Source: Saprospiraceae bacterium
GTDB lineage: Bacteria; Bacteroidota; Bacteroidia; Chitinophagales; Saprospiraceae
Length of the DNA: 64,000 nt
Direction of reading: 5' to 3'
Assembly (NCBI GenBank): GCA_020848695.1
Contig: JADLHT010000017.1
Coordinates: 62,001 to 126,000, forward strand
Part shown: piece after piece, positions 17,870 to 25,514 of the stretch
How the letters are laid out: every line of letters starts with the position of its first letter
How positions within the stretch are numbered: the first letter of the stretch is position 1
Program-made: the position numbers and the translations under genes
The notes under the pieces: generated by a model
The model's input: the letters and a program-made list of their open reading frames with translations, nothing else
What the model was told of the DNA's origin: nothing
The model's database searches: none

Positions 17870-18588
17870 CGTCTCATACTAAACTTAGCGTAAACATAAA
17901 TAAAATAGCACTTCTGCGCAATTCGAGAGGAACTAATTTGCCGGACCTTTTGAATGTTGCACTTGATTGTATCCGATTTGGGGCTGAAGGAATTACTGTT
18001 CATCCAAGACCGGATGAAAGACATATCAGAAAATCAGATATACCTATACTCGTAAAAAATATTAGTGTTGAGTTTAATATTGAAGGATACCCTTCAAAAG
18101 ATTTTATTAGAATGGTTTTGGATAATCATCCGGATCAGGTAAGTTTGGTGCCAGATCCGCCCGATGTGCTGACATCTGATTCAGGTTGGGATACCAAAGC
18201 ACAATTGCACTTTCTTCAACAAGTTGTTCGGCAGATTAAGTCAGAGGGTATTCGCGTATCTCTGTTTATGGATCCGGATCTGGAGCTTATACGATACGCT
18301 GCTGATACAGGTGCAGACAGAATTGAATTATACACAGGACATTATTCGCATCAATACAATTTGGACAGAAATAAAGCAATAGAGCCACATATTCTAGCTT
18401 CTCAACAAGCTGCAAAATCAGGATTAGCATTAAATGCTGGACATGATCTGAATCTTTTCAATTTGCAATTTTATAAGGAAAGTGTCATTAATCTTGTTGA
18501 GGTATCGATTGGTCATGCTTTGGTATGTGATGCACTTTATTTTGGATTGCAGAATGCGATAATTATGTATAGAAAGAAATTAGAATAA
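17860..18588 (+). CDS. pdxJ: Pyridoxine 5'-phosphate synthase
   Basis: PdxJ condenses 1-deoxyxylulose 5-phosphate with 3-amino-2-oxopropyl phosphate in de novo vitamin B6 synthesis. The product has the family start KLSVNINKIALLRNSRGTNLPD, then GAEGITVHPRPDERHI, FNIEGYPS, the 'VPDPPDVLTSDSGWD' block, GADRIELYTGHY, NAGHDLN and VEVSIGHALV, all at the expected order; active-site His residues are in place. There is no ATG before the conserved start; GTG at 17860 gives 242 residues and GTG at 17845 gives 247. Where related proteins begin (M-T-K-L-S) this gene has His (CAT). A possible -7 box CATCTTTG lies at 17848-17855, inside the divergent CPBP reading frame, so the start is uncertain. Confidence 0.92.
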   Translation: MNPSSHTKLSVNINKIALLRNSRGTNLPDLLNVALDCIRFGAEGITVHPRPDERHIRKSDIPILVKNISVEFNIEGYPSKDFIRMVLDNHPDQVSLVPDPPDVLTSDSGWDTKAQLHFLQQVVRQIKSEGIRVSLFMDPDLELIRYAADTGADRIELYTGHYSHQYNLDRNKAIEPHILASQQAAKSGLALNAGHDLNLFNLQFYKESVINLVEVSIGHALVCDALYFGLQNAIIMYRKKLE

Positions 18589-18599
18589 TCTTGGACATA

Positions 18600-18631
18600 T
18601 TTGGTCATTCAGTATATAAATAGTAACTTTG
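18600..18631 (+). promoter_or_regulatory. Bacteroidota-type promoter of rpsU
   Basis: TTTG at 18600-18603 and TAACTTTG at 18624-18631 are separated by 20 bases, the same spacing as at the tRNA-Lys promoter. The -7 box runs into TTTGCGACTC, a ten-base string that recurs at the tRNA-tuf promoter. Confidence 0.75.
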
Positions 18632-18651
18632 CGACTCATTTTTATAAAAAT

Positions 18652-18846
18652 ATGCTAATTGTTGACGTAAGAGATTCAGAATCAATTGATAGAGCCTTAA
18701 AAAAGTTTAAAAAGAAATTCGAATCCACAAAAACATTAAAAGAACTTAGAAGAAGAAAGCATTTTACCAAGCCTTCTGTTGAAAGACGTTCTGAAATTCT
18801 AAAAGCGAAATTCAGAGACAGTTATTCAATGAATAACGAATTATAG
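18652..18846 (+). CDS. rpsU: 30S ribosomal protein S21
   Basis: S21 is a small, very basic protein of the 30S subunit. The product is 64 residues: MLIVDVRDSESIDRALKKFK, then KKFESTKTLKELRRRKHFTKPSVERR and a basic tail, which matches bS21 of Bacteroidota in length and pattern. A longer frame from TTG 18601 would add 17 residues, but that codon lies within the promoter, so the ATG at 18652 is the start. It is the first gene of the rpsU-xer-hpf group that precedes the tRNA-tuf-secE-nusG block. Confidence 0.95.
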   Translation: MLIVDVRDSESIDRALKKFKKKFESTKTLKELRRRKHFTKPSVERRSEILKAKFRDSYSMNNEL

Positions 18847-18888
18847 TTTTTTATAATATGTTCTAAGAACTTCGTATCTTAGCTCCTC

Positions 18889-19791
18889 ATGCAGGAGACA
18901 GGTATTAAGGATTTTTTAGATTATATAGGGATAACAAAGAAGTATTCCCAACACACCCTAAAATCTTATTCACGCGATTTAATTGATTTTAAAGAGTATT
19001 GCAGTTATTATATGGAACTGCAAGAAGTTGTGCATGCCAATCATTTTCATATAAGATCGTGGCTCGCTCATCTTTCGTCGCAAAAACTTTTGCATACTAG
19101 CATAAATCGTAAGATTTCCTGTCTAAAATCTTTCTACAAGTGGCTTATAATCAATGGTCTAATTGCATATAATCCGATGAAGAAGATCGTGAGCCCCAAA
19201 AATCAAAAAAGGCTTCCGAAGTTTATTCAAGCAGAAGAAATAATAAACTTAATTAAACAAAAGTTAAATGAAGAGGAATGCAATTATGCTCATGAACTTC
19301 CCATATTTGTAATAAGTTTACTTTATCATACGGGTATGCGAAGTGCAGAATTATTGAATTTGAAACTTAAGGATCTAAATTTTCAGAGAAAAAGTATCAA
19401 AGTTTTAGGTAAAGGCTCCAAAGAGAGAATTATTCCTATGTCAGAGAAACTTCAATCTGAAATAATGCGTTTTATGAGTATTAGAGCTAAACTTGATAAT
19501 ATTGATTCAGACCACCTGATTTTAACCTTGAAAGGTACAAAGCCGTATCCAAAATTGATCTATAACCTGGTACAAAGAACACTTCAAAATTCTGTACGTT
19601 CGGATAAGAAAAGTCCACATGTGCTTAGACACAGTTTCGCAACTCATCTGGCAGATAATGGGGCAGAAATTAAGGCAATTCAAGATCTTATGGGGCATAG
19701 TTCTTTAAGTGCAACGCAAATTTATACACATAATTCTATTCAAAAGCTTAAGGATGAATACCAAAAATGTCATCCTAAGGCTGTTCAATAA
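18889..19791 (+). CDS. Tyrosine recombinase XerC/XerD family
   Basis: Xer recombinases resolve chromosome dimers at dif. The 300-residue product has an N-terminal SAM-like core-binding domain (1-100) and a catalytic domain with all expected residues: Arg151 in TGMRSAELL, Lys175 in LGKGSKER, His244/Arg247 in HVLRHSFATHL, His270 in MGHSSL and the nucleophile Tyr279 in ATQIYTH. The length equals that of XerC/XerD, with no insertion typical of phage integrases. The position between rpsU and hpf, with no attachment-site repeat nearby, argues for a housekeeping Xer rather than a mobile-element integrase. I cannot decide between XerC and XerD from the sequence. Confidence 0.93.
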   Translation: MQETGIKDFLDYIGITKKYSQHTLKSYSRDLIDFKEYCSYYMELQEVVHANHFHIRSWLAHLSSQKLLHTSINRKISCLKSFYKWLIINGLIAYNPMKKIVSPKNQKRLPKFIQAEEIINLIKQKLNEEECNYAHELPIFVISLLYHTGMRSAELLNLKLKDLNFQRKSIKVLGKGSKERIIPMSEKLQSEIMRFMSIRAKLDNIDSDHLILTLKGTKPYPKLIYNLVQRTLQNSVRSDKKSPHVLRHSFATHLADNGAEIKAIQDLMGHSSLSATQIYTHNSIQKLKDEYQKCHPKAVQ

Positions 19792-19819
19792 ATTTATTAA
19801 ACCTATTAAAACTTTAATC

Positions 19820-20131
19820 ATGGTAGCAAGAATTCAATCCATCCATTTCAATGCTGACAGCAAATTAATTCAATTTATTGAAAATAAGCTCAATGAGCTT
19901 GATCACTACCTGACTTCGATCAACACAACCGCTCATGCTGAAGTCATATTAAAATTGGAACCCAAAGGTATAATTAAAGAAAAAATGGTTGAATTAATGA
20001 TAAGAATTGCTGGAATACCCTTTAATGTTAAAGCCAAAGGTAAAAAATTTGAAGATGCATTTGTCAAAGCTTTTCATACTCTAAAAAGGAGCTTAATCAA
20101 GCATAAGGATAAAATCCAAAGTAAGCATTAA
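19820..20131 (+). CDS. hpf: Ribosome hibernation-promoting factor/RaiA family protein
   Basis: HPF/RaiA proteins bind the decoding centre of idle 30S subunits. The 103-residue product (MVARIQSIHFNADSKLIQFI...) has the beta-alpha-beta-beta-beta-alpha pattern of the family: IENKLNELDHYL as helix 1, HAEVILKLEP and MVELMIRIAGIPFNVKAKGKKFEDAFVKAFHTLKRSL as the remaining strands and second helix. It is the short form without the dimerising C-terminal domain. An open frame extends upstream into xer, but the ATG at 19820, 28 bases after the xer stop, is the natural start. It shares its operon with rpsU and xer. Confidence 0.9.
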   Translation: MVARIQSIHFNADSKLIQFIENKLNELDHYLTSINTTAHAEVILKLEPKGIIKEKMVELMIRIAGIPFNVKAKGKKFEDAFVKAFHTLKRSLIKHKDKIQSKH

Positions 20132-20170
20132 TTATTTGTAAAATATCTAATCTAACTTCCTAATAAGTAC

Positions 20171-20178
20171 TATATTTG
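20171..20178 (+). promoter_or_regulatory. -7 box TATATTTG of the tRNA-tuf operon
   Basis: TATATTTG lies 62 bases before the first tRNA and continues into GCGACTC, so that TTTGCGACTC at 20175-20184 repeats the string found at 18628-18637 in the rpsU promoter. A -33 TTTG at 20-base spacing is not present. Confidence 0.55.
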
Positions 20179-20240
20179 CGACTCGTTTTAAAAAAGGGGT
20201 AGTATAGTCTGTCCTTTAACGAGTATTGTAAGTAAAAAAA

Positions 20241-20313
20241 GCCAGTGTAGCTCAGCTGGTAGAGCAGCTGATTTGTAATCAGCTGGTCGGGGGTTCGAAT
20301 CCGTCCACTGGCT
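20241..20313 (+). tRNA. tRNA-Thr (TGT)
   Basis: Acceptor stem GCCAGTG/CACTGGC with discriminator T; D-arm GCTCAGCTGGTAGAGC; anticodon stem GCTGA/TCAGC closing loop TTTGTAA with anticodon TGT; T-arm GGGTTCGAATCC. First tRNA of the four ahead of tuf. Confidence 0.97.
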
Positions 20314-20455
20314 CATTAAGTTTCTCATAATCATATGATTAACTTAAATATTTGAAAACGTTCAAATATATTACAAGATAAAATTAGGGGTGATCATGAT
20401 GCTTTTTGATCAGATATTCATATAGCCGATCAGATCAGATTGATCCAGAATTCGC

Positions 20456-20538
20456 GGGGGTGCGCCGGAGTTGGAGAGCCGGGCCAGACTGTAAATCTGG
20501 TGTCTATGACTGAATGGGTTCGATTCCAATCACCCCCA
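20456..20538 (+). tRNA. tRNA-Tyr (GTA)
   Basis: A class II tRNA of 83 bases: acceptor stem GGGGGTG/CACCCCC with discriminator A, anticodon stem CCAGA/TCTGG closing loop CTGTAAA with anticodon GTA, a long variable arm, and T-arm GGGTTCGATTCC. It lies 142 bases after tRNA-Thr; no gene is visible in that spacer. Confidence 0.96.
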
Positions 20539-20671
20539 CTTAGAGGATTTGAATGGGAGAAATTCAATTATTAGCTTATCATTAACAATGTGCTAAGTGA
20601 AATTGAATTGAATTACGAAACTTTGAAAATTAAATATCTATAAAGATAGATATATTGAAAAATATTGATTT

Positions 20672-20747
20672 GCGGGAGTAGCTCAGTTGGTAGAGCATTA
20701 GCCTTCCAAGCTAAGGGTCGCGGGTTCGAGTCTCGTCTCCCGCTCCA
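20672..20747 (+). tRNA. tRNA-Gly (TCC)
   Basis: Acceptor stem GCGGGAG/CTCCCGC, discriminator T, and an encoded CCA at 20745-20747. The anticodon stem TTAGC/GCTAA closes loop CTTCCAA with anticodon TCC. It is the only tRNA in the cluster with an encoded CCA. Confidence 0.97.
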
Positions 20748-20939
20748 CAATAAATGGGAAATCTGCCCAGTGTAGATTATAGGTGGAGTTGATTAGGAAA
20801 TTTTCTTGAGGAATTATTTTCTGAACCCATTGAAATGTGGAAAGCTCAAATCCCTCTCTTGGATAGCTTGTTTATATATTTTATATTCAAGGCTTAACAA
20901 TGAGGATAAAGCTTACATTTTCTGCTCAAGCGAAGAGTT

Positions 20940-21011
<72 letters not shown>

Positions 21012-21080
21012 CAACGCCGGATAAAATAGTTTTAAGTATTTAATTTTTATAAAAACAAGTCTAAAAAATAATTTTAAAAA

Positions 21081-22277
21081 ATGGCAAAGGAAACCTTTAA
21101 TCGGTCCAAACCACATGTCAACATCGGTACAATTGGCCACGTTGACCATGGTAAAACAACTTTAACATCGGCAATTACTTCTGTACTTGCTGAGCAGGGT
21201 CTTGCTCAAAAGAAAGACTACGATTCTATTGACAATGCTCCTGAAGAAAAGGAGAGAGGTATTACAATTAATACCGCTCACGTAGAATACGAAACGTCTA
21301 AAAGACATTATGCTCACGTTGATTGTCCGGGTCACGCTGACTATGTTAAAAACATGGTAACAGGTGCTGCTCAGATGGATGGGGCGATTCTGGTTGTTGC
21401 TGCAACAGATGGTCCAATGCCACAAACACGTGAACACATACTACTAGCACGTCAGGTAGGTGTTCCAAAAATAGTAGTATTTATGAACAAGGTTGATCTG
21501 GTTGATGATCCTGAAATGTTGGAGCTTGTTGAAATGGAAGTAAGAGAATTATTGGATAAATATCAGTTTGATGGTAACAACGCTGCAGTTATCAAAGGTT
21601 CAGCCTTAAAAGCCCTAGAAGGGGAAGCTTCAGGGAAACAAGCGATCTATGATCTTATGGAAGCAGTTGATACTCAGATTCCTGAACCAGTCCGACTTGT
21701 TGATCAGCCATTCCTTATGCCGGTAGAAGACGTGTTTTCTATCACTGGTAGAGGTACGGTAGCAACTGGAAGAATTGAAAGAGGAGTAATCAAAGTAGGA
21801 GAAGGTGTAGAGTTGGTAGGAATGATGAAACCTGGAGATAAGCCTTTAACTTCTACCATTACCGGAGTTGAGATGTTTAGAAAACTTTTGGATCGAGGTG
21901 AAGCAGGTGATAATGCAGGACTTCTACTCAGAGGTGTTGAAAAAGATGATATTAAAAGAGGAATGGTTATCTGTGCACCAGGTTCGGTTAAACCTCACAT
22001 GAAATTTAAGTGTGAAGTTTACGTACTTTCTAAAGATGAAGGAGGAAGACATACTCCTTTCTTTAAAGGATACCGTCCACAGTTTTACTTCAGAACCACT
22101 GATGTTACTGGAGAATGCCAACTTCCTGCTGGTGTTGAAATGGTAATGCCTGGAGATAATATTTCTTTGGAAGTTACTCTATTAAGTCCTATTGCTATGG
22201 AGAAAGGTCTCCGTTTTGCGATCCGTGAAGGCGGACGTACAGTAGGTGCTGGTCAGGTTACGGAAATTCTTGACTAA
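21081..22277 (+). CDS. tuf: Elongation factor Tu
   Basis: EF-Tu carries aminoacyl-tRNA to the ribosome as a GTPase. The 398-residue product starts [20 protein letters not shown] and has G1 GHVDHGKT, G2 [13 protein letters not shown]3 DCPGHADY, G4 NKVDLVDD and G5 SALKALEGE in order, then domains 2 and 3 ending in [14 protein letters not shown]. Length and motifs are standard. It follows the four-tRNA cluster and precedes tRNA-Trp and secE, so tRNAs and EF-Tu are probably co-transcribed. Confidence 0.98.
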   Translation: MAKETFNRSKPHVNIGTIGHVDHGKTTLTSAITSVLAEQGLAQKKDYDSIDNAPEEKERGITINTAHVEYETSKRHYAHVDCPGHADYVKNMVTGAAQMDGAILVVAATDGPMPQTREHILLARQVGVPKIVVFMNKVDLVDDPEMLELVEMEVRELLDKYQFDGNNAAVIKGSALKALEGEASGKQAIYDLMEAVDTQIPEPVRLVDQPFLMPVEDVFSITGRGTVATGRIERGVIKVGEGVELVGMMKPGDKPLTSTITGVEMFRKLLDRGEAGDNAGLLLRGVEKDDIKRGMVICAPGSVKPHMKFKCEVYVLSKDEGGRHTPFFKGYRPQFYFRTTDVTGECQLPAGVEMVMPGDNISLEVTLLSPIAMEKGLRFAIREGGRTVGAGQVTEILD

Positions 22278-22303
22278 TATTTATTTATAAAATATTTAAA
22301 ATA

Positions 22304-22337
22304 CCTCTGTGCGATTTCGTACAGAGGATATTTTTAA
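22304..22337 (+). terminator. Candidate terminator or attenuator after tuf
   Basis: CCTCTGT at 22304-22310 pairs with ACAGAGG at 22321-22327, with further G-T, C-G and G-C pairs inside, followed by ATATTTTTAATT. It stands between tuf and tRNA-Trp. The U-tract is short and interrupted, so partial read-through into tRNA-Trp and secE is likely. Confidence 0.55.
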
Positions 22338-22339
22338 TT

Positions 22340-22412
22340 ACGGGCATAGCTCAACTGGCAGAGCGACGGTCTCCAAAACCGTAGGCTGAGGGTTCGAGTC
22401 CTTCTGCCCGTG
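22340..22412 (+). tRNA. tRNA-Trp (CCA)
   Basis: Acceptor stem ACGGGCA/TGCCCGT with discriminator G; D-arm GCTCAACTGGCAGAGC; anticodon stem ACGGT/ACCGT closing loop CTCCAAA with anticodon CCA; T-arm GGGTTCGAGTCC. It lies 16 bases before secE, a position seen in many bacterial lineages. Confidence 0.97.
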
Positions 22413-22428
22413 CATAAAAAAGGTAGAA

Positions 22429-22617
22429 ATGGATAAATTTATTCTTTACTTAAAAGAGAGTTACCATGAATTGGTAGATAAGGTAACTTGGCCTACATGG
22501 CCGAATCTTTTAGACAGTGCCAGAGTGGTAATAGTTGCTACATTAATTTTATCTTTAATCATATTGATTATGGATTTAGTTACGAACAAAGCTCTTGGAT
22601 TTATCTATAATACATAG
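22429..22617 (+). CDS. secE: Preprotein translocase subunit SecE
   Basis: SecE clamps the SecY channel in the inner membrane. The 62-residue product has the minimal one-helix layout: an amphipathic N-terminal segment FILYLKESYHELVDKVTWPTW carrying the conserved V-T-W-P signature, then one membrane helix at about residues 33-53 (VVIVATLILSLIILIMDLV). Length is typical for Bacteroidota. Its place directly before nusG is the conserved one. Confidence 0.95.
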   Translation: MDKFILYLKESYHELVDKVTWPTWPNLLDSARVVIVATLILSLIILIMDLVTNKALGFIYNT

Positions 22618-22637
22618 GTCATCAGTTTATAAATAAC

Positions 22638-23186
22638 ATGGCTGAAGAAAAAAAATGGTACTCCTTACGAGTTATTAGCGGTAAAGAAAAAAAAATCCGT
22701 GAAAGAATAGTAGCTGAAATTGCTCGATCAGGATGGACAGAAATTGTTTCTCAAATTATTGTTCCTTCTGAAAAAGTATATAAAATTAGAAACAGCAAAA
22801 AAGTAGTAACAGAAAGAAATATTTTGCCGGGTTATTTGCTGGTTGAGGCACAGCCTGAAAAGTTCAGTGCTGAAATTGTCCAGCACATAGCTAACATGCC
22901 GGATGTAATTCATTTTCTTGGAAAAAATGATCCTACTCCAATGAAAAAAGCGGAAGCGAACAGGATGTTGGGCAAAGTAGATGAATCACAGGAAATTGGC
23001 GAAACGATGATTGAGCCGTTTCTTCCAGGAGAAACTGTTAAAATTATTGATGGACCGTTCAATGAATTTGTAGGGGATGTTAAAGAAGTAAACGAGGAAA
23101 AGAAAAAATTAAAAGTAATCGTAAAAATATTTGGACGTGGAACTGAAGTTGAACTCAATTTCATGCAAGTAGAAAAAAATAATTAA
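22638..23186 (+). CDS. nusG: Transcription termination/antitermination protein NusG
   Basis: NusG binds RNA polymerase and links it to Rho or the ribosome. The 182-residue product has the N-terminal NGN domain ([18 protein letters not shown]..., with [10 protein letters not shown] as the family's 'PGY' segment) and a C-terminal KOW domain (about 127-180) with [21 protein letters not shown] and [16 protein letters not shown]. The start follows secE by 20 bases and the stop is one base from the rplK start region, which indicates tight coupling in the secE-nusG-rplK unit. Confidence 0.97.
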   Translation: MAEEKKWYSLRVISGKEKKIRERIVAEIARSGWTEIVSQIIVPSEKVYKIRNSKKVVTERNILPGYLLVEAQPEKFSAEIVQHIANMPDVIHFLGKNDPTPMKKAEANRMLGKVDESQEIGETMIEPFLPGETVKIIDGPFNEFVGDVKEVNEEKKKLKVIVKIFGRGTEVELNFMQVEKNN

Positions 23187-23187
23187 T

Positions 23188-23628
23188 ATGGCAAAGGAAA
23201 TCGAAACTTTTATCAAGCTTCAATGTAAAGGAGGTCAGGCGAATCCAGCACCACCAATTGGGCCTGCTTTGGGTTCTAAAGGGGTCAATATTATGGAGTT
23301 TTGTAAAAGATTTAATGCTAAAACACAAGATACTCCAGGTAAGCTGCTGCCTGTTTTAATAACCGTTTACAAAGATAAATCCTTTGAATTCGTAGTTAAA
23401 ACTCCGCCAGCAGCAATCCAGCTTATTGAGGCATCAAAAGTAGCAAAGGGTTCTAATGAACCTAACCGTAAAAAAGTTGGATCGGTAAGTTGGGACCAGG
23501 TTGAAACAATAGCAAAGAATAAAATGCCAGATTTAAATGCATTTACAGTTGAATCAGCTATGAAGATGGTTGCAGGAACTGCAAGAAGTATGGGGTTAAC
23601 CGTTACCGGTACACCTCCGTGGGCATAA
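23188..23628 (+). CDS. rplK: 50S ribosomal protein L11
   Basis: L11 forms the GTPase-associated centre with 23S rRNA and the L10/L12 stalk and is needed for RelA activation. The 146-residue product has the N-terminal family signature [22 protein letters not shown] and the C-terminal RNA-binding half [23 protein letters not shown]...[13 protein letters not shown]. Length is standard. Confidence 0.97.
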   Translation: MAKEIETFIKLQCKGGQANPAPPIGPALGSKGVNIMEFCKRFNAKTQDTPGKLLPVLITVYKDKSFEFVVKTPPAAIQLIEASKVAKGSNEPNRKKVGSVSWDQVETIAKNKMPDLNAFTVESAMKMVAGTARSMGLTVTGTPPWA

Positions 23629-23647
23629 CAATATAATTTAATTAAAC

Positions 23648-23679
23648 GAGGGAGATGAGTCCATCATCGTTTGTACCTC
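23648..23679 (+). promoter_or_regulatory. Candidate L1-binding autoregulatory hairpin before rplA
   Basis: In the 65-base gap between rplK and rplA, GAGG (23648-23651) pairs with CCTC (23676-23679). GATGA (23654-23658) pairs with TCATC (23664-23668). The two stems are separated by an asymmetric internal loop: GA on the left, GTTTGTA on the right. This two-stem layout with GGGAG on one strand and a U/A-rich strand ending TACC on the other resembles the L1 site of 23S rRNA (GGUGGGAG...GAAAUACCACC). Feedback by L1 on its own mRNA is known in other bacteria; its use here is an inference. Confidence 0.4.
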
Positions 23680-23693
23680 ATAATATTTTTTAA

Positions 23694-24386
23694 ATGGCAA
23701 AACTTACAAAAAAAAGAAAAGTAGCTAATCCAAAAGTTACAATTGGCAAGCTTTACAATCTAGAGGAAGCTTCCACATTAGTGAAAGAAACCAATACAAC
23801 AAAGTTTGATGCTTCTGTTGATCTTCACATCAGATTAGGGGTTGACCCCAGAAAACCTGATCAGGCGATAAGAGGGACAGTTACCCTTCCTAATGGTACA
23901 GGAAAAACTAAAAGAGTACTTGTGTTATGTACTCCTGAAAAAGAAGCCGAAGCAAAATCTGCTGGTGCTGATCACGTAGGTTTGGATGAGTATCTTCAGA
24001 AGATTGAAGGAGGATGGACTGATGTAGATGTTATCATTGCAATGCCAACAGTTATGGCAAAATTGGGAAAGATTGGTAGAATCCTAGGGCCAAGAGGTCT
24101 TATGCCAAATCCAAAAACTGGTACTGTTACCATGGATATTGCGTCAGCAGTAAATGAAGTTAAGGGTGGTAAAATTGCGTTTCGTGTCGATAAAGCTGGA
24201 ATCATACATTCATCAATTGGTAGAGTTTCCTTTACTGCTACAAAGATTAAGGAAAATGCTGATGAATTATTGCATGCAATAAATAAGCTAAAACCTTCTT
24301 CAGCAAAAGGGGCTTATTTTAAATCTATTTCAATGGCCTCAACAATGAGTCCAGGAATTAAAATAGATCCTAAAGCAGTTAAATAA
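23694..24386 (+). CDS. rplA: 50S ribosomal protein L1
   Basis: L1 binds the E-site stalk of 23S rRNA and in several bacteria represses its own operon. The 230-residue product carries the family blocks: [66 protein letters not shown] and the C-terminal [19 protein letters not shown]. The start at 23694 follows a hairpin that resembles an L1-binding site. Confidence 0.97.
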   Translation: MAKLTKKRKVANPKVTIGKLYNLEEASTLVKETNTTKFDASVDLHIRLGVDPRKPDQAIRGTVTLPNGTGKTKRVLVLCTPEKEAEAKSAGADHVGLDEYLQKIEGGWTDVDVIIAMPTVMAKLGKIGRILGPRGLMPNPKTGTVTMDIASAVNEVKGGKIAFRVDKAGIIHSSIGRVSFTATKIKENADELLHAINKLKPSSAKGAYFKSISMASTMSPGIKIDPKAVK

Positions 24387-24411
24387 TTAATTTAAAAACA
24401 ATTTTTGAAAA

Positions 24412-24939
24412 ATGACTCGCGATCAAAAAACACAAGAAATAAAGGATTTAACAGAGAAGTTTTCCGGATCACAATTTTTTTATATAACAGATTCGTCAAC
24501 ACTTACTGTTGAACAAGTAAATAATTTGAGAAGACTTTGTTTTGATAAAGGGATCGAAATGAAAGTTGTCAAGAACACTTTGGCAAAAAAAGCACTTCAA
24601 AGTATTGAGAAAAATGGAGAGTTTGAATCAGTATACCCTTCATTGGAAGGGCCAAGTGCCATTATGTTTTCTGACAATGCAAAGTCACCTGCAATTCTTA
24701 TTGATGAATTCAGAAAAACCAACGCAAGACCTTTATTAAAAGCAGCATATATTGATTCAGATGTTTATTCTGGAGATGATAAAGTTGCAGTCCTTATTAA
24801 ACTAAAATCAAAAGAAGATTTACTGGGCGAAGTTATCATGTTGTTGCAGTCTCCTGCATCTAACGTTATATCAGCGCTTAAATCAAGTGGTTCTACAATT
24901 GCAGGGCTTGTAAAAGCTTTGGAAGAAAGAGCTCAATAA
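24412..24939 (+). CDS. rplJ: 50S ribosomal protein L10
   Basis: L10 anchors the L7/L12 dimers to the 50S stalk base. The 175-residue product has the family pattern: N-terminal RNA-binding part with QFFYITDSSTLTVEQVNNLRR, the 'KVVKNTLAKKAL' block, and 'LEGPSAIMFS', then a C-terminal helix (IAGLVKALEERAQ) for L12 binding. It lies 25 bases after rplA and 55 before rplL. I saw no obvious L10-leader fold in the short gap before it. Confidence 0.96.
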   Translation: MTRDQKTQEIKDLTEKFSGSQFFYITDSSTLTVEQVNNLRRLCFDKGIEMKVVKNTLAKKALQSIEKNGEFESVYPSLEGPSAIMFSDNAKSPAILIDEFRKTNARPLLKAAYIDSDVYSGDDKVAVLIKLKSKEDLLGEVIMLLQSPASNVISALKSSGSTIAGLVKALEERAQ

Positions 24940-24994
24940 TTTATACGGCTTCCAATAATTAATTAATATTTTTTAAACAGAAAAAACAAAAGAC

Positions 24995-25375
24995 ATGGTT
25001 GATGTAAATGCTTTAGCTGAACAACTGGTTAACTTAACTGTAAAAGAAGTTAATGAACTTGCTTCAGTTTTAAAAGAACAGTACGGAATACAGCCCGCTG
25101 CTGCTGCTGTAGCTGTTGCTGCTGCCCCTGCAGGTGGTGGAGATGCCGGTGCTGCTGCTGAAAAAACAGAATTTGATGTTATTCTTAAATCCGGTGGTGC
25201 TAACAAACTAAATGTAATTAAGGAAGTAAAAAACATCCTTAATCTTGGTTTGAAAGAAGCTAAGGATATGGTTGATGGTGCCCCTTCTGTTATGAAACAA
25301 GGTGTTTCTAAAGAAGAAGCCAATTCACTAAAGGATGCTTTAGTAGCTGCTGGTGCAGAAGTAGAAGTTAAATAA
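24995..25375 (+). CDS. rplL: 50S ribosomal protein L7/L12
   Basis: L7/L12 forms the flexible stalk that recruits translation GTPases. The 126-residue product has the N-terminal dimerisation helices ([20 protein letters not shown]), an Ala/Gly-rich hinge at about 33-50, and the C-terminal factor-binding domain ([24 protein letters not shown]...[13 protein letters not shown]). Length is standard. The Ala-rich hinge is encoded by a run of GCTGCT-type codons, so a reverse-strand shadow frame there should be ignored. Confidence 0.97.
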   Translation: MVDVNALAEQLVNLTVKEVNELASVLKEQYGIQPAAAAVAVAAAPAGGGDAGAAAEKTEFDVILKSGGANKLNVIKEVKNILNLGLKEAKDMVDGAPSVMKQGVSKEEANSLKDALVAAGAEVEVK

Positions 25376-25434
25376 TTTCTTTTCAAATATTCTCAGCAAC
25401 TATCCAAAAGAAAGTTCAGAAGTAGAATTAATAA

Positions 25435-25475
25435 GGCTTAGGTGATTGACTCATTCACCTAAGCCATTTCCTATT
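25435..25475 (+). promoter_or_regulatory. Long perfect hairpin between rplL and rpoB
   Basis: GGCTTAGGTGA (25435-25445) and TCACCTAAGCC (25455-25465) form an 11-bp perfect stem with a nine-base loop. It is followed by ATTTCCTATTTAG and T5, only a weak U-tract. It stands in the 139-base gap between rplL and rpoB. In E. coli this gap holds a partial terminator and an RNase III site, so an attenuator or processing hairpin is likely here, but which of the two cannot be read from the sequence. Confidence 0.65.
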
Positions 25476-25514
25476 TAGTTTTTATGAGTTTAAATCACTA
25501 AAAAAATAAAATTA

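Noticed and set aside
18889..19791. Tyrosine recombinase as a mobile-element integrase
   Set aside because: The length is that of XerC/D, it lies in the rpsU-xer-hpf operon, and no flanking attachment-site repeats or element genes are present.
24973..25386. Minus-strand frame over rplL
   Set aside because: An Ala/Thr/Ser-rich shadow produced by the GCT-rich hinge of L7/L12.
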